DNA of 64,000 bases from Wolfiporia cocos (Eukaryota; Basidiomycota; Agaricomycetes; Polyporales; Phaeolaceae). Where the stretch lies: the NCBI GenBank assembly GCA_029448655.1, contig JACCLO010000011.1:2542001-2606000 (forward strand). The letters run 5' to 3'. Below the pieces are notes generated by a model. That model had not been told where the DNA came from. It worked only from the letters and a program-made list of their open reading frames with translations, and searched no databases. Positions within the stretch are counted from its first letter, which is position 1. Each line of letters opens with the position of its first letter. Made by a program: the position numbers and the translations under genes. Below, piece after piece: positions 20,031 to 32,793 of this stretch.

Positions 20031-23000
20031 ATGTCCAACGTGCCGGAGCAAGATTCCGATGGCAACACATCGCCCGCTGTAACGCCCGGAGCCACGCCCA
20101 CAACGACCAGCTTCTCGACTCGCCTTCCCGTGCACCGCAGTGTTAGCCACAGCTCTCAGTGGTCGATGCCAGAGACTCCTCGACACCATCACCAGGGAAC
20201 TTCGTACTTTCCCGAAGGAGCACGGTCAGGATCGCCTACCTCACGTCGTGCCTCGCGTTCTGTGAGGGGAGCCTCGGGCGGTGCGTATGGGCGGGGTCCT
20301 GGCCGGAGCACAAGCATAGCGAGCTCTCACGCGACCGCGAGATTTGGTGACGACGCCGGCCTGCTAAGCGAGGAGAACGAGGACAGCGATGGGATCAATG
20401 AGGATAATGCCGAAGAAAGATCGAGGCTCATCGCCAGAGGCGAGGGAGACGCCGACGTTGAGGAGGATGCGGAGTCGCGGCGCGAGGACGACCCGATTAC
20501 CGTCAGGGACCGACAGTCGCTCATCAATGTAGAGCATCCGTTCGGGTTGCGCATCTGGAAGCCAGCATTATACAAGAAGTCCAGGTCCGTTACTCGCTAT
20601 GCCGACCAGGCGTTGCACTCTGTGCCCTCTGCGCAGGCCGAGCGGCACCTTCTCCCAGGCAATATCCTATGGACAGTCGTGTTCGGCTGGTGGTTGGCAA
20701 TATGCTGCTTCATCGTTTCTGGCCTTTTATTCTTTGTTCCCAAAGGTGGGCGGCGGTACGCGACTCTGGTCTTTGGGCTCGGCTGGTACATCGCCTGGCC
20801 TTTCGGCAAGTTTGTCGAGGGAGACATGGGCGCTGCACATCCCGAGGACGAGGAGTATGCGCCTGATACTATACCCGTGCATCCCGACGAGTCGGCAGAG
20901 AATGGCCACAGTCATGGGCGAGCTGCCTCCGATCCCACTGCCAGTGACTCCGATTCCACGCCGCGCGAAGACGTTTCTGAATCCAGCCACAGCACAGTCA
21001 CTCCCGGAGAATTTGCCCAGCCTTCCGCATATTCTACCATCACTCCTCGTACCGCGCAGCACCCACAGGTTGGCTCCTGGAATGAGGCTCAATCAACTTC
21101 ACCCGCCCCTATCTCCACAACAGCGTTGTTGGGAGGAGGAACGACTCCTCGGCTTAGACCATCGAAATCGTACGGGGCCACGCAAGCTGTGCCTGTAGCC
21201 TCGCCGCTGTCGTACTCTATTGGCACGTCAGAGGGCAAGGATAGCGAATGGCTTGGCAAAGCAGTCTTCAGGGTTCTATTTATCTGCGTTATCGCACCTC
21301 TCATGCTCGTCGTATCTGTCATTTGCTGGGGTATCATCTTCGCTCTTCCCATGGCGAGGCTGAACTGGGCGCTGATCAAGTATCTCATTGAGCAGCCTGC
21401 GCAGATCCGTTTCTGTGCAGCACCGGTCGTCGTGGTTGCCGAAAATCCCACCGGGACTGCAGGAGAACAAGCAGGAGAAGGTGCAGAACCTCAGAACGCT
21501 GCAGTCTCGTTCAAATTTGCCAGGCTCGCTGCAGGTCAGACCGCACCGTACGGCTCGCCCACATCCACGGTCCTCCTGTGTACATATAGGGCCTTCGGTT
21601 GGAAGTACTACAAGTATACAGTGGGCGGCGTGAACATCTTGTTTGTGAACTTAATGCCCGTTGTTTTCTTCGTGATTCTCGACGACTTCATCCTACTTCC
21701 GCTCCTCGAACGCAAGCAGAATGCGGGTGACTCCGTTCCTGCCATCCTCGTGTTCATCGCATCCCGCGCCCTCATCTTCGTCATGAGTTTGCTCAGTGTC
21801 ATCCCCCTCTCTTACTTCATTGGCATGGCCGTCGCATCGATCTCGGCACAGTCATCCATTGGCATGGGCGCAGTCATCAATGCGACATTCGGGTCGGTCA
21901 TCGAGGTCATGCTGTACGCGATCGCTCTGACGCAGAGCAAAGGCCATCTTGTCGAGGGCTCTATTGTCGGTAGTGTACTCGCGGGTGTACTCCTTATGCC
22001 TGGTGTCAGCATGTGTAGTGGGGCGTTGAGGCAAAAAGAACAGAAATTCAATGCGAAGAGCGCCGGAGTCACCAGTATGCTGCTGATCATGGCATTCATA
22101 GGCACACTTGCGCCCACCCTCTTCTATCAAATATACGGAAGTGTAAGTTTTGATTACGTTACCGCCCGGTACTAGGACGTTTGCTAACCCACATTTGTTA
22201 GTTCCAACTCATATGCGACGGTTGTCCCTCCACCGGTGCTGATCCATGGACCTGCCAACACTGCTATTACAAGCACCCTGACCCTGTTGACGATCCTTTC
22301 TATCAATCGACAGTGAAGGATCTCATGTACTTCTGTGCCGTTGTCTTATTGCTTGTGAGTCCCTCGTCGACGTCTCAGTTTCTCGCTCAGCTTTGCCATA
22401 GTCATATCTCATCGGTTTGTGGTTCTCCCTCCGGACCCACGCGAGCCAAATTTGGCAGAACCCCCAGCAGCTTCTGCATTCAGTGGACCTACCGCTTCCA
22501 GGCGGCTCCAACCGATTGTCTGCTTACCACCGTCTGATCCCTGGGTCAAGTGGCCAGTCGGCGCAAAGGCTATCACATATGCTGCATCACAAGCCCAGCA
22601 TCATCACAACGTCTGCTGAAAGCGCAGGCCATTCAGGCAGCCAGACACCGGTCAACTCCACCTCGTTCTTTGCAGCTCAAAACCAGCCGCCCACGCCCGC
22701 TCAAAACCAAGCGCAGCCGGCGGCTTCGACGACGGGCCGACGTATATCGTATGCTAACCCTCCGGTTATCCAGACGCAGGGACTCGCTCCGCTTATGGAG
22801 AGCGTGAACCATGCTATCAAGGACACTGGTCTTCATCCAACGACATTGCCAGAGAACATGACGACTGACGATTTCACGAGAGCGGTTGCCGTTGCTACAG
22901 TTAGCGCGTTAAGACACCACCAAACTCAGTCGCGGTCGCCAGCCCGCGTCCGCGTTTCTGCTGCCGATATGGAAGGAGGAGGCGGTCACGGCGGTCACGA

Positions 23001-23790
23001 CGCGCCATCGTGGAGCAGGACTACTAGTGCAAGTGTACTGCTTGCTTGCACTGCGTTATATGCTATTATTGCAGGTTCGTTAATTCAGTTAATACTGCCT
23101 AGGTGTCGCATTAACGTGGCCGTATAGAGCTGCTGGTCGACGTCGTCGACGTCGTCCTGGAGGGATCTGGCATCGACGAGAAGTTCCTGGGCGTGACCCT
23201 CTTTGCATTGGTCCCCAATACTACGGAGTTCATGAATGCGATTTCTTTCGCCCTCAATGGCAACATCGCTCTGAGGTACGGAATGCGTAACGATTCGTGC
23301 ATGCCACTGCTGACCAGACTGGGATCTCAGTATGGAGATCGGATCGGCATATGCTCTACAGGTCTGTTTGCTACAGATTCCAGCTATGGTAGCATTTTCG
23401 GCTTGGTATGCACCCGAGAAGTTAGGCTCCGTTGCCGAAACGTTCACGTAAGTCTGCGTGATTCTTTCTTGGACTTCAACATGACGAATATCACTTTACA
23501 GGCTGATCTTCCCTCGATGGGATGTCGTCGTCATCATTTTGTCAGTCTTCCTGTTAACATACACATACATCGAGGCCAAGAGCAACTATCATCGTGGCAG
23601 CATACTTATATTGAGGTACGTCTACTGTACATAGTCATATCTCGCGCTAATGTCCAATTGTTACAGTTACCTGGTCCTGGTATCCGGTTTCTTCTTCGCC
23701 CCCCGTCGGTCAGAAGACGAAGACCCGGATGGAGTCCCTCTGACCTCGCTTCCCTTGTCTTTCGTTACATCTCTCCTTTTCTCACGATAG
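20031..23790 (+). CDS. Vacuolar/endomembrane cation/H+ antiporter, CAX family, VNX1-like
   Basis: Predicted vacuolar exchanger of Na+/K+ or Ca2+ for protons. The ATG at 20031 starts a long disordered Ser/acidic N-terminus (about 200 residues), then a conserved block (DRQSLINVEHPFGLRIWKPALYKKSRSVTRYADQ). Next come a pair of TM helices, a Ser/Thr-rich loop, further TM helices, and CAX repeat 1 (GMGAVINATFGSVIEVMLYAIAL). A long hydrophilic loop (with HHKPSII and GGGGHGGHDAPSW) precedes CAX repeat 2 (FLGVTLFALVPNTTEFMNAISFALNGNIAL, then MEIGSAYALQVCLLQIP). The two GxxxE-type helices (Glu in SVIEVM and NTTEFM) are the expected ion-binding elements. Extra N-terminal helices and large size favour VNX1-type over VCX1-type. 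The last exons end SFVTSLLFSR at 23790. Start codons are shared across a 212-bp divergent promoter containing TCACGTGA (19951-19958). Confidence 0.88.
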
Positions 23791-23947
23791 CAGAACGAAT
23801 ACCCCATCCACCCTCTCTTGTTATTATTATCGCGATGCTCTCCTTCAGAAGAGACTTCTCTTCCTAGCAATTATGATGATTAGCACAAATGTACGCCTGA
23901 TCCTCGGCATGGACGTCTCCTTACATAAGTGTCGCCTGGCGGCATTG

Positions 23948-26900
23948 TCAGTGTAGACTCTGAAGCTTTTCCAATACATCCTGTATTTGACTTGGCGGGA
24001 GCGTGACGCGCTCAGCTTCGATCTCGCCTTCCAAATACTGGTTTGGGTTGGAAGAGGTCAGCCACTGCTCAATGAAGTCGCCATCCAAGAAACCGAAGGC
24101 CGATTCGGCATCACTACGACCCCTTGACGTGACAGGTGCTCTCCAGCTGAAAGAAATATCAGTCACACTACCCACATACATACATATTCATCGACGTACT
24201 TAGTGTGATGTGTATCACCTGGACCGATGATTGTCTTTGCCATGTTTCGTTGCAACGCAGTCAAATGCAGCGAGATATCGTCACTCATCTCCAGTATGGC
24301 TCCTATGCGGCCAGTGGATGTGAAGAAGAGATGTCGGGGGTGTACCGCACTATTACCAGTCGTATCCGTAGAAGTGATACCGCCTAAGGCGCGATCAGCC
24401 GCATGTGTACAGGGATGCGGTGCGTACGTACCGGGAAGCAGCTTATTGACTACGTCTCCTAGGTGATAGCTTCCGTCCCTATCCAGAATGTGACGACTCC
24501 CATTTTGTTGTAGGCTGAAGGTGAAGAGGTTGCAGTCGCTCTGGATGATGTTTATTCGGGACCCGTCCTGACAGGTGTTCGTTCTACTTACGTTTGCACC
24601 GATCACTCCTTCGTCACCTATCACTTCAACCGCGACAGGCCATAAGGGCGCGTAGTCCCTCGCGATGCATCTCAGCTCTGTGTTGACTACTTTCAACATG
24701 GCTACAGAGCTGATGGCATCGCCGATGACCAGTGTATTCCCTTTCGCTACCATCGACGTGATGAGGTAGCTGTGATTCCATTCGGTTACTTGAGACAAGG
24801 GAGAAGGTGAGCCATTGAGTGTATTCGTTTTGAGCAAAACGACCTGCAGTCGTGATGCTGTTAGTAACAATAATGTGTTGATGTTAAGGCTAACTCACTG
24901 AAGTGTTAACAGCAGCAATTATAACCTCCTCGATGCTAACCAGCTGATACACACATCCTTTTACCGGCGTGGATGCTACCAGTCTCAATCCGGGAATGGC
25001 TGAATCCATATCCCGCTGTTTGTCGAGGGCAAAAAGCAGGATGCGCCCGCTAGATGGTTCTTGCTGACCAGCCTGGAACTGAACAGTTCCTACACAGAAG
25101 CATGAGCCCAAGTGCTTCGGGGGCTCAGGCAATGCCAACACGGCAGAAATCTCCTCATCCGGCTCACAAGTGAATGTAGCAATTTCTGCAATGAGCATGA
25201 ACATATGGTAAAGCGGTTGACAATGGAGAAGTGACTCACGGTTGAATGTACTATCCTCCAAGATCCTGAGGGTGCTGTGGGCGTCTTGAAACTCGCCAAC
25301 ACGAGGAGGAATTGTTGTTTTACACGCGACTGCGAAGGCTCCTGATGCAGGATGGTGCGCAATGCGACGGGGGCTATCCAGTCCCAAAGAAATCTGTTGC
25401 AAGCTGAATTCATAGTATGACGCGTGGGCATGCCTACTCACCGACTTTATTTGTACCTTGTCCACCCCACGAATGCATCCGATCACAAGAGATGACGACG
25501 TCGCTAGCAGAAGACTGGATGGGAATGCTGCAGAATTGAAACTCGCCCCTATGACGGCCTCCTTCCAGTGCATCGTCAGCGGCACGCTCAGGATAAAGGT
25601 GTAGATGTTACTACCTTCAACATTACGGGTGACTGCTGGAGCCTTTGACGGTCCCAGTACAACACAGCCGCTCTGCTCCCGCTGGCAAACAGAGCTGTTC
25701 TTCCATCTATATAGCAAGTGGTGAACGACACTGGGGCAGTTCCAAGGGCGAACAACTTCTTGTCCTTCAACTCGCCCTCTTTGAAGCTGTATGTGACTAC
25801 CGATCCGTCCGTGAGACCAACCAGCAAATACGGGCGGAAGTCAGCCTCCTTCTGGCTGCGCCCGCTGCCGAAGTTATACAGCAGAAGCGATCGCGGTAGC
25901 GCCGGCAGCGAGTCGGTCTTGCACAGCGTCGTGAGTTTGCTATCCAGCGAGAGGATCTCGACTTTATTCGTGCCCCAGAACGAGACGGCAACATGCTTTG
26001 TGAACTTCTTAGTAGAATCGAACGGAGCACAAGAGATGGCGGATATCTCAAAGTGGTCGAATGAAGCATCTGTGAAGTCTCGATGTCTGCAGAACAATCT
26101 TAGCCAAGAATCAACTATCGACGCGCTCAGCTGGAGCTGGACTTACAATAGCTTCTGCACCTGCCCACGTTCCGTTAAATTCAGCAGTACTAACCGCCCT
26201 CCACTCAACCCAAGAACAATCTGGCTCGCATTCACGTCCACGGCGGCGATACTCCTGTTTCCACCCTCCTGCTGCGCAAGCCAGCCCTCCCCCACACGGG
26301 TGAACAAGCCCAGCGCAGACTCATACTCTACGACGTTGACCTTCTCCGGGGTCACCTGCACGACCAGCGTGGAGTCTACGTACGTCGACACGCCATTGAT
26401 CTGCACCCGCCGCGTGACGTTCTTCACTGCAAGAGTTGGAAGCCCACTGTGCAGCCCGTTAGCGGACGAATCGAGACGCGTGACGGCATTTGCTGAGTCG
26501 AGCCGGAAGACGTAGGTCTCACGCAGCGTGGATGCGACGAGGTGCGTGTCTATACTGTGTGAGAGTCAGCATGAGTACTCAATAGATGATCATCAACGAT
26601 ATCGAACACCTACGTATCCTCGTATCGCGAACGCAGAGTCCAGATGCCGACAACGTCTGTAACACTCTCGATCGCAGCCTTCTCCTGGAAGTCAGCGCCT
26701 GTTCGTATAACCTTCAGTGCTCCTGTATTTTGACCGCCCGAGCAAGTGATAACTTGCGGCTGCGAGGACCAGCAAGCATCAGCATATGACTTGTTAGACC
26801 CTCCTCAGAAGCTAGATTCCAACCAACCTGCCCACTGCCATCCAGATCTACCAAGGCCGCATCCACAATGGGCGCGATATTCTGGAAGCTTTCGATAACT

Positions 26901-28507
26901 TCGACATAACTGCCCTTGCTCGCGACGATTCGCCCGGCCTTCTCCCTCTTTCCCCCGTCCATGTCCACGTCCACGCGTTCCTTGCCCTTGCCTCCCGAGA
27001 GCGCCGACGGCGGGACAGTCGCGATGCCGCTCGGGATCGGGAGCGTGTCTGCGTGCAGATCCGCGATTGGGGTTGGGTGGATGCGTAGGAGCTGCGCATC
27101 GCCAAAATGCGAGCCAAGGTAGACAAATTGCGACGCGAGGTATGTCAAAGAGGTCGCGGGGGACGTCTGTGCTTTCTGCAGTGAGCGATGACTACGTTGT
27201 GAGTTGGAAGGCACGGACCTCGCCAAGGGGGATGAGCACAAGCCCGTTGTTTTCGTTAAATGCGAGCATCGCCAGACGACCGTACGCATCGCCGATGAGG
27301 TACCTCCGTCCCTCTTCATCTATCTGGCACCACCTGCACCAGCCCGCTGTGCTCAGTAATCCTCATTGACCGAGATTTCAGTGTCTATCACTCACGCAAC
27401 GACCTCGCTCCATGGCCATTTCACTCCCGCCCTTGGCTTCACCTTCCGTTCCTCCCTCTCCTTCTCTTTCTCGCGTGCCTTCGCCGCCTTCATCGCGTCC
27501 GCGCCTGCCGTTCTCGCGGACGACCTGTGCTGCTTCCCCTTTCTCACATCCTGCCTCGCCGGTGACGCGCACTCGACGAACAGCACCTGTCTTCCTCCCA
27601 GGACGAGTACTCCGCCAAGGTGGCTGCTTACGCCCTCCTCATCCACGTCGACCATCTCGCTCGTAGTGTGCGGGGGAACGGGGATGAGCAGGAGTGGGGC
27701 TTCAAGGGTGCTTGCGGGGAAAGTGCTCGATGAAAGAACCCCACCATTGAGCGTCAATGAGCGTGGTGCGAAGACCTCATCAAGGTCGATGTCGCGCGCG
27801 AGGAGTTGCAGCCGCTGCTGATAGTCGTAGTGCAGCAGCACGAGCGTGTACGTGCCCTGAGGCGTGTGGAGGAGTGTGAGCGCAAGGAGATACAGTTCTG
27901 GGATGCTAGGAGCAAGTTTGTCTCATTACAAGCATTTATGTATGCCGAAAGATGAGAGAGGGCGTACGAGATGTCGAACGGCACACCGGTGAGCGCGCCG
28001 TTCTTGTATTGCACCACCTTGAGCTTCCCTGTATAGCAGCTTACGACGGCAAGAGTTCCATGAGTGTCAACGAACACGTCCGTTACAAACTCCGCGGGGC
28101 GGGCGTAACGGTCGTGCAACTCGATGTGTTCCTTGCTTGCGAGGCTCGCAACGCCCTCCTCGTTGACGCTGTACGTAAGCGTGATAAGGCGAGGGTCAGG
28201 GTGGTCAGTAAGCACCAGCAGGTTAGATATACCCCCTTGCTGCGCGTTCAGGAAGCTGTAATGAGCGAGGAACGCTTCCGAGATACGGTTAGCGTGGAGG
28301 ACTGACATTGAGTGGGAGCGCGCGCAGGGACGTGATACGGCCCCATATTTCGAGGCTGCACTGGTGGTGCAGACCCGCTGGCTGTAGAGAGTAGACCTCA
28401 AGCTTGTTGATCTTTGCAATGACAAGGTGCTCTTGTCCCAGGCTCAGGCTGCATTTAATAGACCGAACGACGGAGGATGGAGGGTGGAACGTTGTGACGA
28501 CCTTCAT
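23948..28507 (-). CDS. DDB1: DNA damage-binding protein 1 homologue (CUL4 adaptor)
   Basis: A three-propeller WD40-like adaptor that links substrate receptors to the CUL4 ubiquitin ligase, in the nucleus; fungal DDB1 acts in replication and repair control. The N-terminus MKVVTTFHPPSSVVRSIKCSLSLGQEHLVIAKINKLEVY matches DDB1 blade layout. Later blocks include GSHFGDAQLLRI, QNIAPIVDAALVDLDGSGQ, PQVITCSGGQNTGALKVIRTGAD, LLVGLTDGSVVTYSF, VEVIGDEGVIGANVS and SDCNLFTFSL. The C-terminus has HHTKWRAPV...GFLDGDFIEQWL and ends LEKLQSLH, equivalent to the conserved FIDGDLIE tail helix. Insertions between blades are low-complexity (KAAKAREKEKEREER). A dozen or more short introns; borders are approximate but the conserved blocks follow in correct order. 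The start at 28507 is the only Met before the first blade. An E-box CACGTGACC (28669) lies upstream. Confidence 0.87.
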
Positions 28508-28819
28508 GGTTGCAAGACGATTGCAGTCAAGTTTCTAGCAGTACAGAGATGCGATAGTGATGTTACAAAGACATACAAGTCAGCCCGGAGTACAGTGGGT
28601 AGTGCAGCACATGAACGGGAGATATATGAGACTCGGCGGACGAGTCTCGGGGAATGTATGGGGTCATGCACGTGACCGCTAGGCCGGGCCGGCCATCGGC
28701 GAGCGCGATTGGTACTCGAAGGAGTTGTGGTGGAAAAGGTGAGCGCAGAGCGGGACGTGCAGTCTTTATCCAGCGATGAGCATAGGCCATACCATTGGGC
28801 AGGACAGAACACATACAGG

Positions 28820-29657
28820 CTATGAAGGGTCGACTGACATCGTGCCGTCCTCGTTCATCACAACCCTCGCAGACAACTCCTCCGATTGATCTCTCTCCGA
28901 GTTTGCGCTCTTGCTGTTCGCCACAAACTTGTCCAACAGCCCTTGAGCTGATTCGTTGGCGCGAGCTTTCCCCTTTGCAGCCTTCTTCTCTTTATCCACG
29001 TCTCTGCCTTTGCGTTCGCCTGCCACCGTATCCTCAACGTATGCGAGGATTTCTACACCAGAATGTTCCATCAGAAATCCGGTATCATCATATCAAAGCA
29101 TACCTTCAAGAAACGCGTATTCATCTGCCTTCCGTGCCAGCATCACTGAGCAGCTGAAGTAATTGCATGTGGTGACCGGCATATAGCAGCGTACTCACAA
29201 TGATCTCGCAATTGTACAGTGCTCCGCCCCTCCCTCGCTGCAATACGCTGAGCGGCGCTCCCCATTCTCCGGACGAACTCCTCTGTGGCCACTGCAACTA
29301 GCCATGCCGCTTCTCGCTGGACGATTGGAAGCTCCTGCAGAGGGTCAGTGCCATAATTATGCCCCCAGCTTGAGAATACACACCTTGTCCGCTTTCAGCA
29401 ATCTCTGGATTTTCGCGAACGGAAAATGTGACGGCGTTCCTGGCTGTCTGTCCGCCTTCCATGCAGTCTTGTCTTTTCGCTCCCTTGGTAGTGCCTTAAA
29501 TCCAGAGTCTTTATCAACTTGCTGGTGCTCCGAGTTCTCGACGACATCCTCTACAATACTCTCAGCGACACCCTCCTGTCCGGCTGCGGCTTTAGCACAG
29601 ACTCAGATCAGCAGCGCTGGGAGCCACAACGCGTACCATGTCCTCAGCAGATGACAT
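28820..29657 (-). CDS. Histone-fold protein, DNA polymerase epsilon subunit DPB3/POLE4-like (or CHRAC subunit)
   Basis: A small nuclear DNA-binding subunit; in this family the histone-fold dimer attaches to polymerase epsilon or to ISWI-type remodelers. The spliced model is MSSAEDM plus EGVAESIVEDV (acceptor ccggacag). It runs through HFPFAKIQRLLKADK, ELPIVQREAAWLVAVATEEF, VRRMGSAAQRIAAREGR, TVQLRDHLMLARKADEYAFL and EEILAYVEDTV. These give alpha1, alpha2 and alpha3 of a CBF/NF-Y-type histone fold. A Lys- and Ser-rich tail follows (VDKEKKAAKGKAR) and ends MSVDPS at 28820. Every intron keeps frame. Start at 29657 is the only usable ATG. The gene diverges from SHE9 across 275 bp holding a cluster of ACGCGT-like boxes, which suits an S-phase gene. 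POLE4/DPB3 versus CHRAC14/15 cannot be settled by eye. Confidence 0.78.
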
Positions 29658-29737
29658 ATTCTTCCGATTCAGTATGAGCTGATATGCAGACAACTGAAGA
29701 CGCAAGTGAGTAATGCGGTCTGAGCGAGAGATGGCAC

Positions 29738-29761
29738 GACGCGTCGCGTCTGCTTGACGCG
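29738..29761. promoter_or_regulatory. MCB-like box cluster in the DPB3-like / SHE9 divergent promoter
   Basis: The cluster contains a perfect MluI cell-cycle box ACGCGT (29739-29744), CGCGTC directly after it (29745-29750) and GACGCG (29756-29761), about 80-105 bp upstream of the DPB3-like ATG. MCB elements are bound by the MBF (Mbp1/Swi6) complex and drive G1/S expression of replication genes in ascomycete yeasts. The assignment here rests on sequence match and on the nature of the gene. Confidence 0.5.
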
Positions 29762-29932
29762 ACTCGTCACGCCCATGGATATGTGACTTCTAGTCACGAT
29801 GTGGATGCCGATCAAATGCCGATTGCAAGGCTTCCCGATCCTTCACTGTGCCCTCCTGTCGAGCACTAGCTCAGCTGCTAACAGGCAGCTTTCTCCGGTC
29901 CATTTGTGACCTCCACGCAGGCTATTCCACAT

Positions 29933-31104
29933 ATGTACCGACCAGCACTCTCGCGGACGCTCGTCTCTTCAAACCTCGCCGCATCCCACCCGTGGCACAT
30001 CTCCCACCCGATCCTCCGACGCCGGCACCAAATACGATACTCATCCTCGCAGCCGCAGTCCCAAAATTCACCCTCTGCGTCGTCTGGTAACTCCCGCACA
30101 GGACCATCCAGCGAACCGGAGCGGCAGAAAGATGCCATCGCAGAGTGGCGGGACCGCCTCCGGGACGTCTCGGCGACCAGCGCGACGGAGCTGCGCCAGC
30201 GCATCGACGAGTACACCGCGCAGCTCGCGCGCGCGTTCTCGCAGTTTGGGAAGGAGATCAACAAAGTGACTGGTTATGGGAAGATCGAGGAGCTCAAGCG
30301 GCAGGTTGTCGAGCAGGGTGCGCACCGTCCCATCTGCGCCTTGCATTCCAATTAATGCTGCGTACAGAGGCAAGAGTGGAGGGGGTCAGACGAACCGCGC
30401 GGGAAGCGAAGCACGCGTATGACAGGGCTGTGCTGCAGCGCGCCGCCTCCCAGCGCGAGGTCAATGACCTTCTTCAGCGCAAGTCTGTGTGGACGGCAGA
30501 GGACGTTGCGCGCTTCACGGCGCTGATGCCGCAGGACCACCAGCATGAGCAGCAGGAGGCGGCCGCGAAGGCGCGCGCAGTCGCGGCGGAGGACGCGGTC
30601 GAGCGCGAGTTCAGCGAGCTCATGCGCGTGATCCTGAACCGGTACCACGAGGAGCAAGCGTGGTCGGACAAGATCCGCTCCGCCTCGACATACGGCTCAC
30701 TCGTTGTCATGGGCGTCAACATGGCGGTGTTCGTGCTTGCGATCGTTCTCGTCGAGCCGTGGAAGCGCAAGCGGCTCACGCAGACTTTCGAGCGCAGGGT
30801 CGAAGAGTTCGCCGCGAACAACGCGGCGCTGCTGGAGAGCAGAACAGCAGAGCTCGCGAAGCGCCTGGAGGATCAGGCCATGATGCTGTCGAATATCAGC
30901 CAGACGGTGTACTATCCGCAGCAGATCGATAGCAACGCCGAAGCTGCCATCGCGCAAGATGCTAATATGATTGAGCAGGCTAGCACCCAACAGGATATTG
31001 CAACCTTAGCAGTAAAATCAAATCGTGAACTCGCGCTGGCTCTCGCCACAAGCGCGACTGCTGCAGGGATTGTGGGATGGTTGGCCCGCAGTTGGTTTGG
31101 ATGA
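29933..31104 (+). CDS. SHE9: Mitochondrial inner-membrane protein SHE9/MDM33
   Basis: Acts in mitochondrial inner-membrane fission and shape. The N-terminus (MYRPALSRTLVSS...RRRHQIRYSSS) is Arg/Ser-rich and lacks acids, typical of a mitochondrial presequence. The matrix-side coiled coil follows: AIAEWRDRLRDVS, RQRIDEYTAQLARAFSQFGKEINKVTGYGKIEELKRQVVEQ. After one intron (30318-30367, phase 1) it continues EARVEGVRRTAREAKHAYDRAVLQRAASQREVNDLLQRKSVWT and EEQAWSDKIRSASTYGSL. This is followed by a TM helix (VVMGVNMAVFVLAIVLVEPWKRKRL) and a second one at the C-terminus (LALATSATAAGIVGWLARSWFG). The SQREVNDLLQRK and STYGS blocks are family signatures. The start at 29933 is the first ATG; an upstream extension has no ATG. 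Confidence 0.9.
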
Positions 31105-31273
31105 CGTGCGGTACTAGAAGCAATGCATCATCGTAACAAGCTGCAGAGTCTGCTCTTGCATCCGCAGTAGCCCAAGGAGATAGCTTCATGAGCTATTTCT
31201 ACATACACAAGTTCGTCTTTTGGGCACTTCGCTCTGCTGTCAGTCGAGAAGCATTGAGCGTTGCTGGCGGGTC

Positions 31274-32556
31274 TTAGAGGTTTAAGCTACGGTATATACG
31301 ACAGTGGACTCTGCAAGCAATAGTAAGTATAGTACCCTGGAATTAATGCAAACAGATGCTGACCTCTCCTGCAGGAGTTCTCCCTTTGATTCAGTCATGG
31401 GACATTCTGACCATGTCTCGACATTCCACTTAGACCAGCCCCAGCCATCCTTGATCTAAAGCGCGTCAGGTATTGGATAATCTGCCCAACGAACCATCCA
31501 CTTACGTCCGGCTTCTTATGTGGTGCTACGATCACCAGCCATTTACACTTCATGCTGGAAGATAGATGAGATATTCAAACTATTTGATGTACGTCGATGG
31601 GCATACCTCAGCTCCCACAACAGCGCAAATAGCTCGGAAGGCGTCTCTATGAGATGCAGAGCGAAGGAACATATCACCATGTCAATCGTTGGTGTATCAG
31701 GTATTATCTCTGCCGTCTCGTCCCCTGAGTTGTTCTCTCCCTGCGAGGAGGATAATAGGTCAGACAGGCCTCCCTCAGCAATTTCACTGAAGGAAAGCGA
31801 CGAGCAGCTGAGAGTCGTTCTCGCACGGTATGCCTCGGCTGTGAACTACGCGGATACCTTTCTCAGTATTCTGCTGAAATCTCATCAATATCACTGCACG
31901 CGCACCGGGTCAGCTGCTAGGATTGTTGGTCTGGGTGACTCCGATACGATAGGTGGCGGGCGAATGAACTTGTTCGCATGTCGTTTTAGGATGGCAGCTT
32001 GTTGGATAGTTAGTCCCGGGTCGATACTGTTGGGAAGCTGCGACTCGTCGAACGCCTTCCGACCCAAGTGCCACCACTCTAGTACAGCTAGCGTAGCTTC
32101 TCCGCTATGGCGCATGGACGGATAAGCGTTGCGAGATTGCAGATACTACACATCGTATCCTACCTTCCTGTTTCGGTTCGCTAGTCAATCTTTGGGCTAG
32201 AAATGCACTGTTCTCACCGCAAGCCATATCAAATACTGTGAAGCCGTCCGATGGAGAGTTGGACCGTTCACATTCCCACCATCTAGTATTTCAACATCAG
32301 TATCTAAGATAAAAAGAGCGTGTTAAGATCTACGTGCGTGTTCATCCACCTGAACAGACAGCTTCGGACCCCGGGAAAATGTGGATTGCGATACGTCGCG
32401 CCCACCCTTCTGTAGTACTTCACAATAGCTGTAGCTTGAATAGAATAGTGGTGAGCCCAGTCGCTCGCTTACCTCCTCTACACCAAGCTCGGCATAGTTA
32501 TCCCGCATGGAGTGTTTGAGAATACCCGAGCTGGCCTCGCGGTCGCCTCTGGACAT
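31274..32556 (-). CDS. SAM-dependent methyltransferase, fungal conserved type
   Basis: Substrate unknown. The protein starts near MSRGDREASSGILKHSMRDNYAELGVEE (starts at 32577, 32556 and 32508 all fit). It continues across an intron to YYRRVGATYRNPHFPGVRSCLFRWMN, then SPSDGFTVFDMACG, the SAM-binding motif I. Next come GEATLAVLEWWHLGRKAF, PTILAADP (motif II), TIDMVICSFALHLIETPSELFALLWEL (motif IV), KCKWLVIVAPHKKPD, IKDGWGWSKWNVETWSECPM and VHCRVYRSLNL. I recall this architecture as a conserved uncharacterised fungal family. One join, from motif I to GEATLAV, does not resolve in frame with any GT-AG pair I can find. Expected GSG residues are partly lost, so either a non-canonical splice or a one-base change is present there. 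All other joins hold frame. Confidence 0.72.
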
Positions 32557-32793
32557 GGTGGCGTAGTACAAGGGCAATTACCATTTTGGGCCACGAAGTG
32601 GCCAATCGCCTAGCACATCGCTGATCTCGCGTTCGATCGCGTAGCGGGGTTCGCGGAATGCCCTTCCGCTAGTCGCAAATTACGCAATATAAAGCGGTGC
32701 GTATACGTAGTGTAATCCATTCGCTGCCAGTCTGTGGCTCTAGTCTCAAAAATTATTCTGTTTCCCAACACGTATATCCAGGCTGTTCCCACC

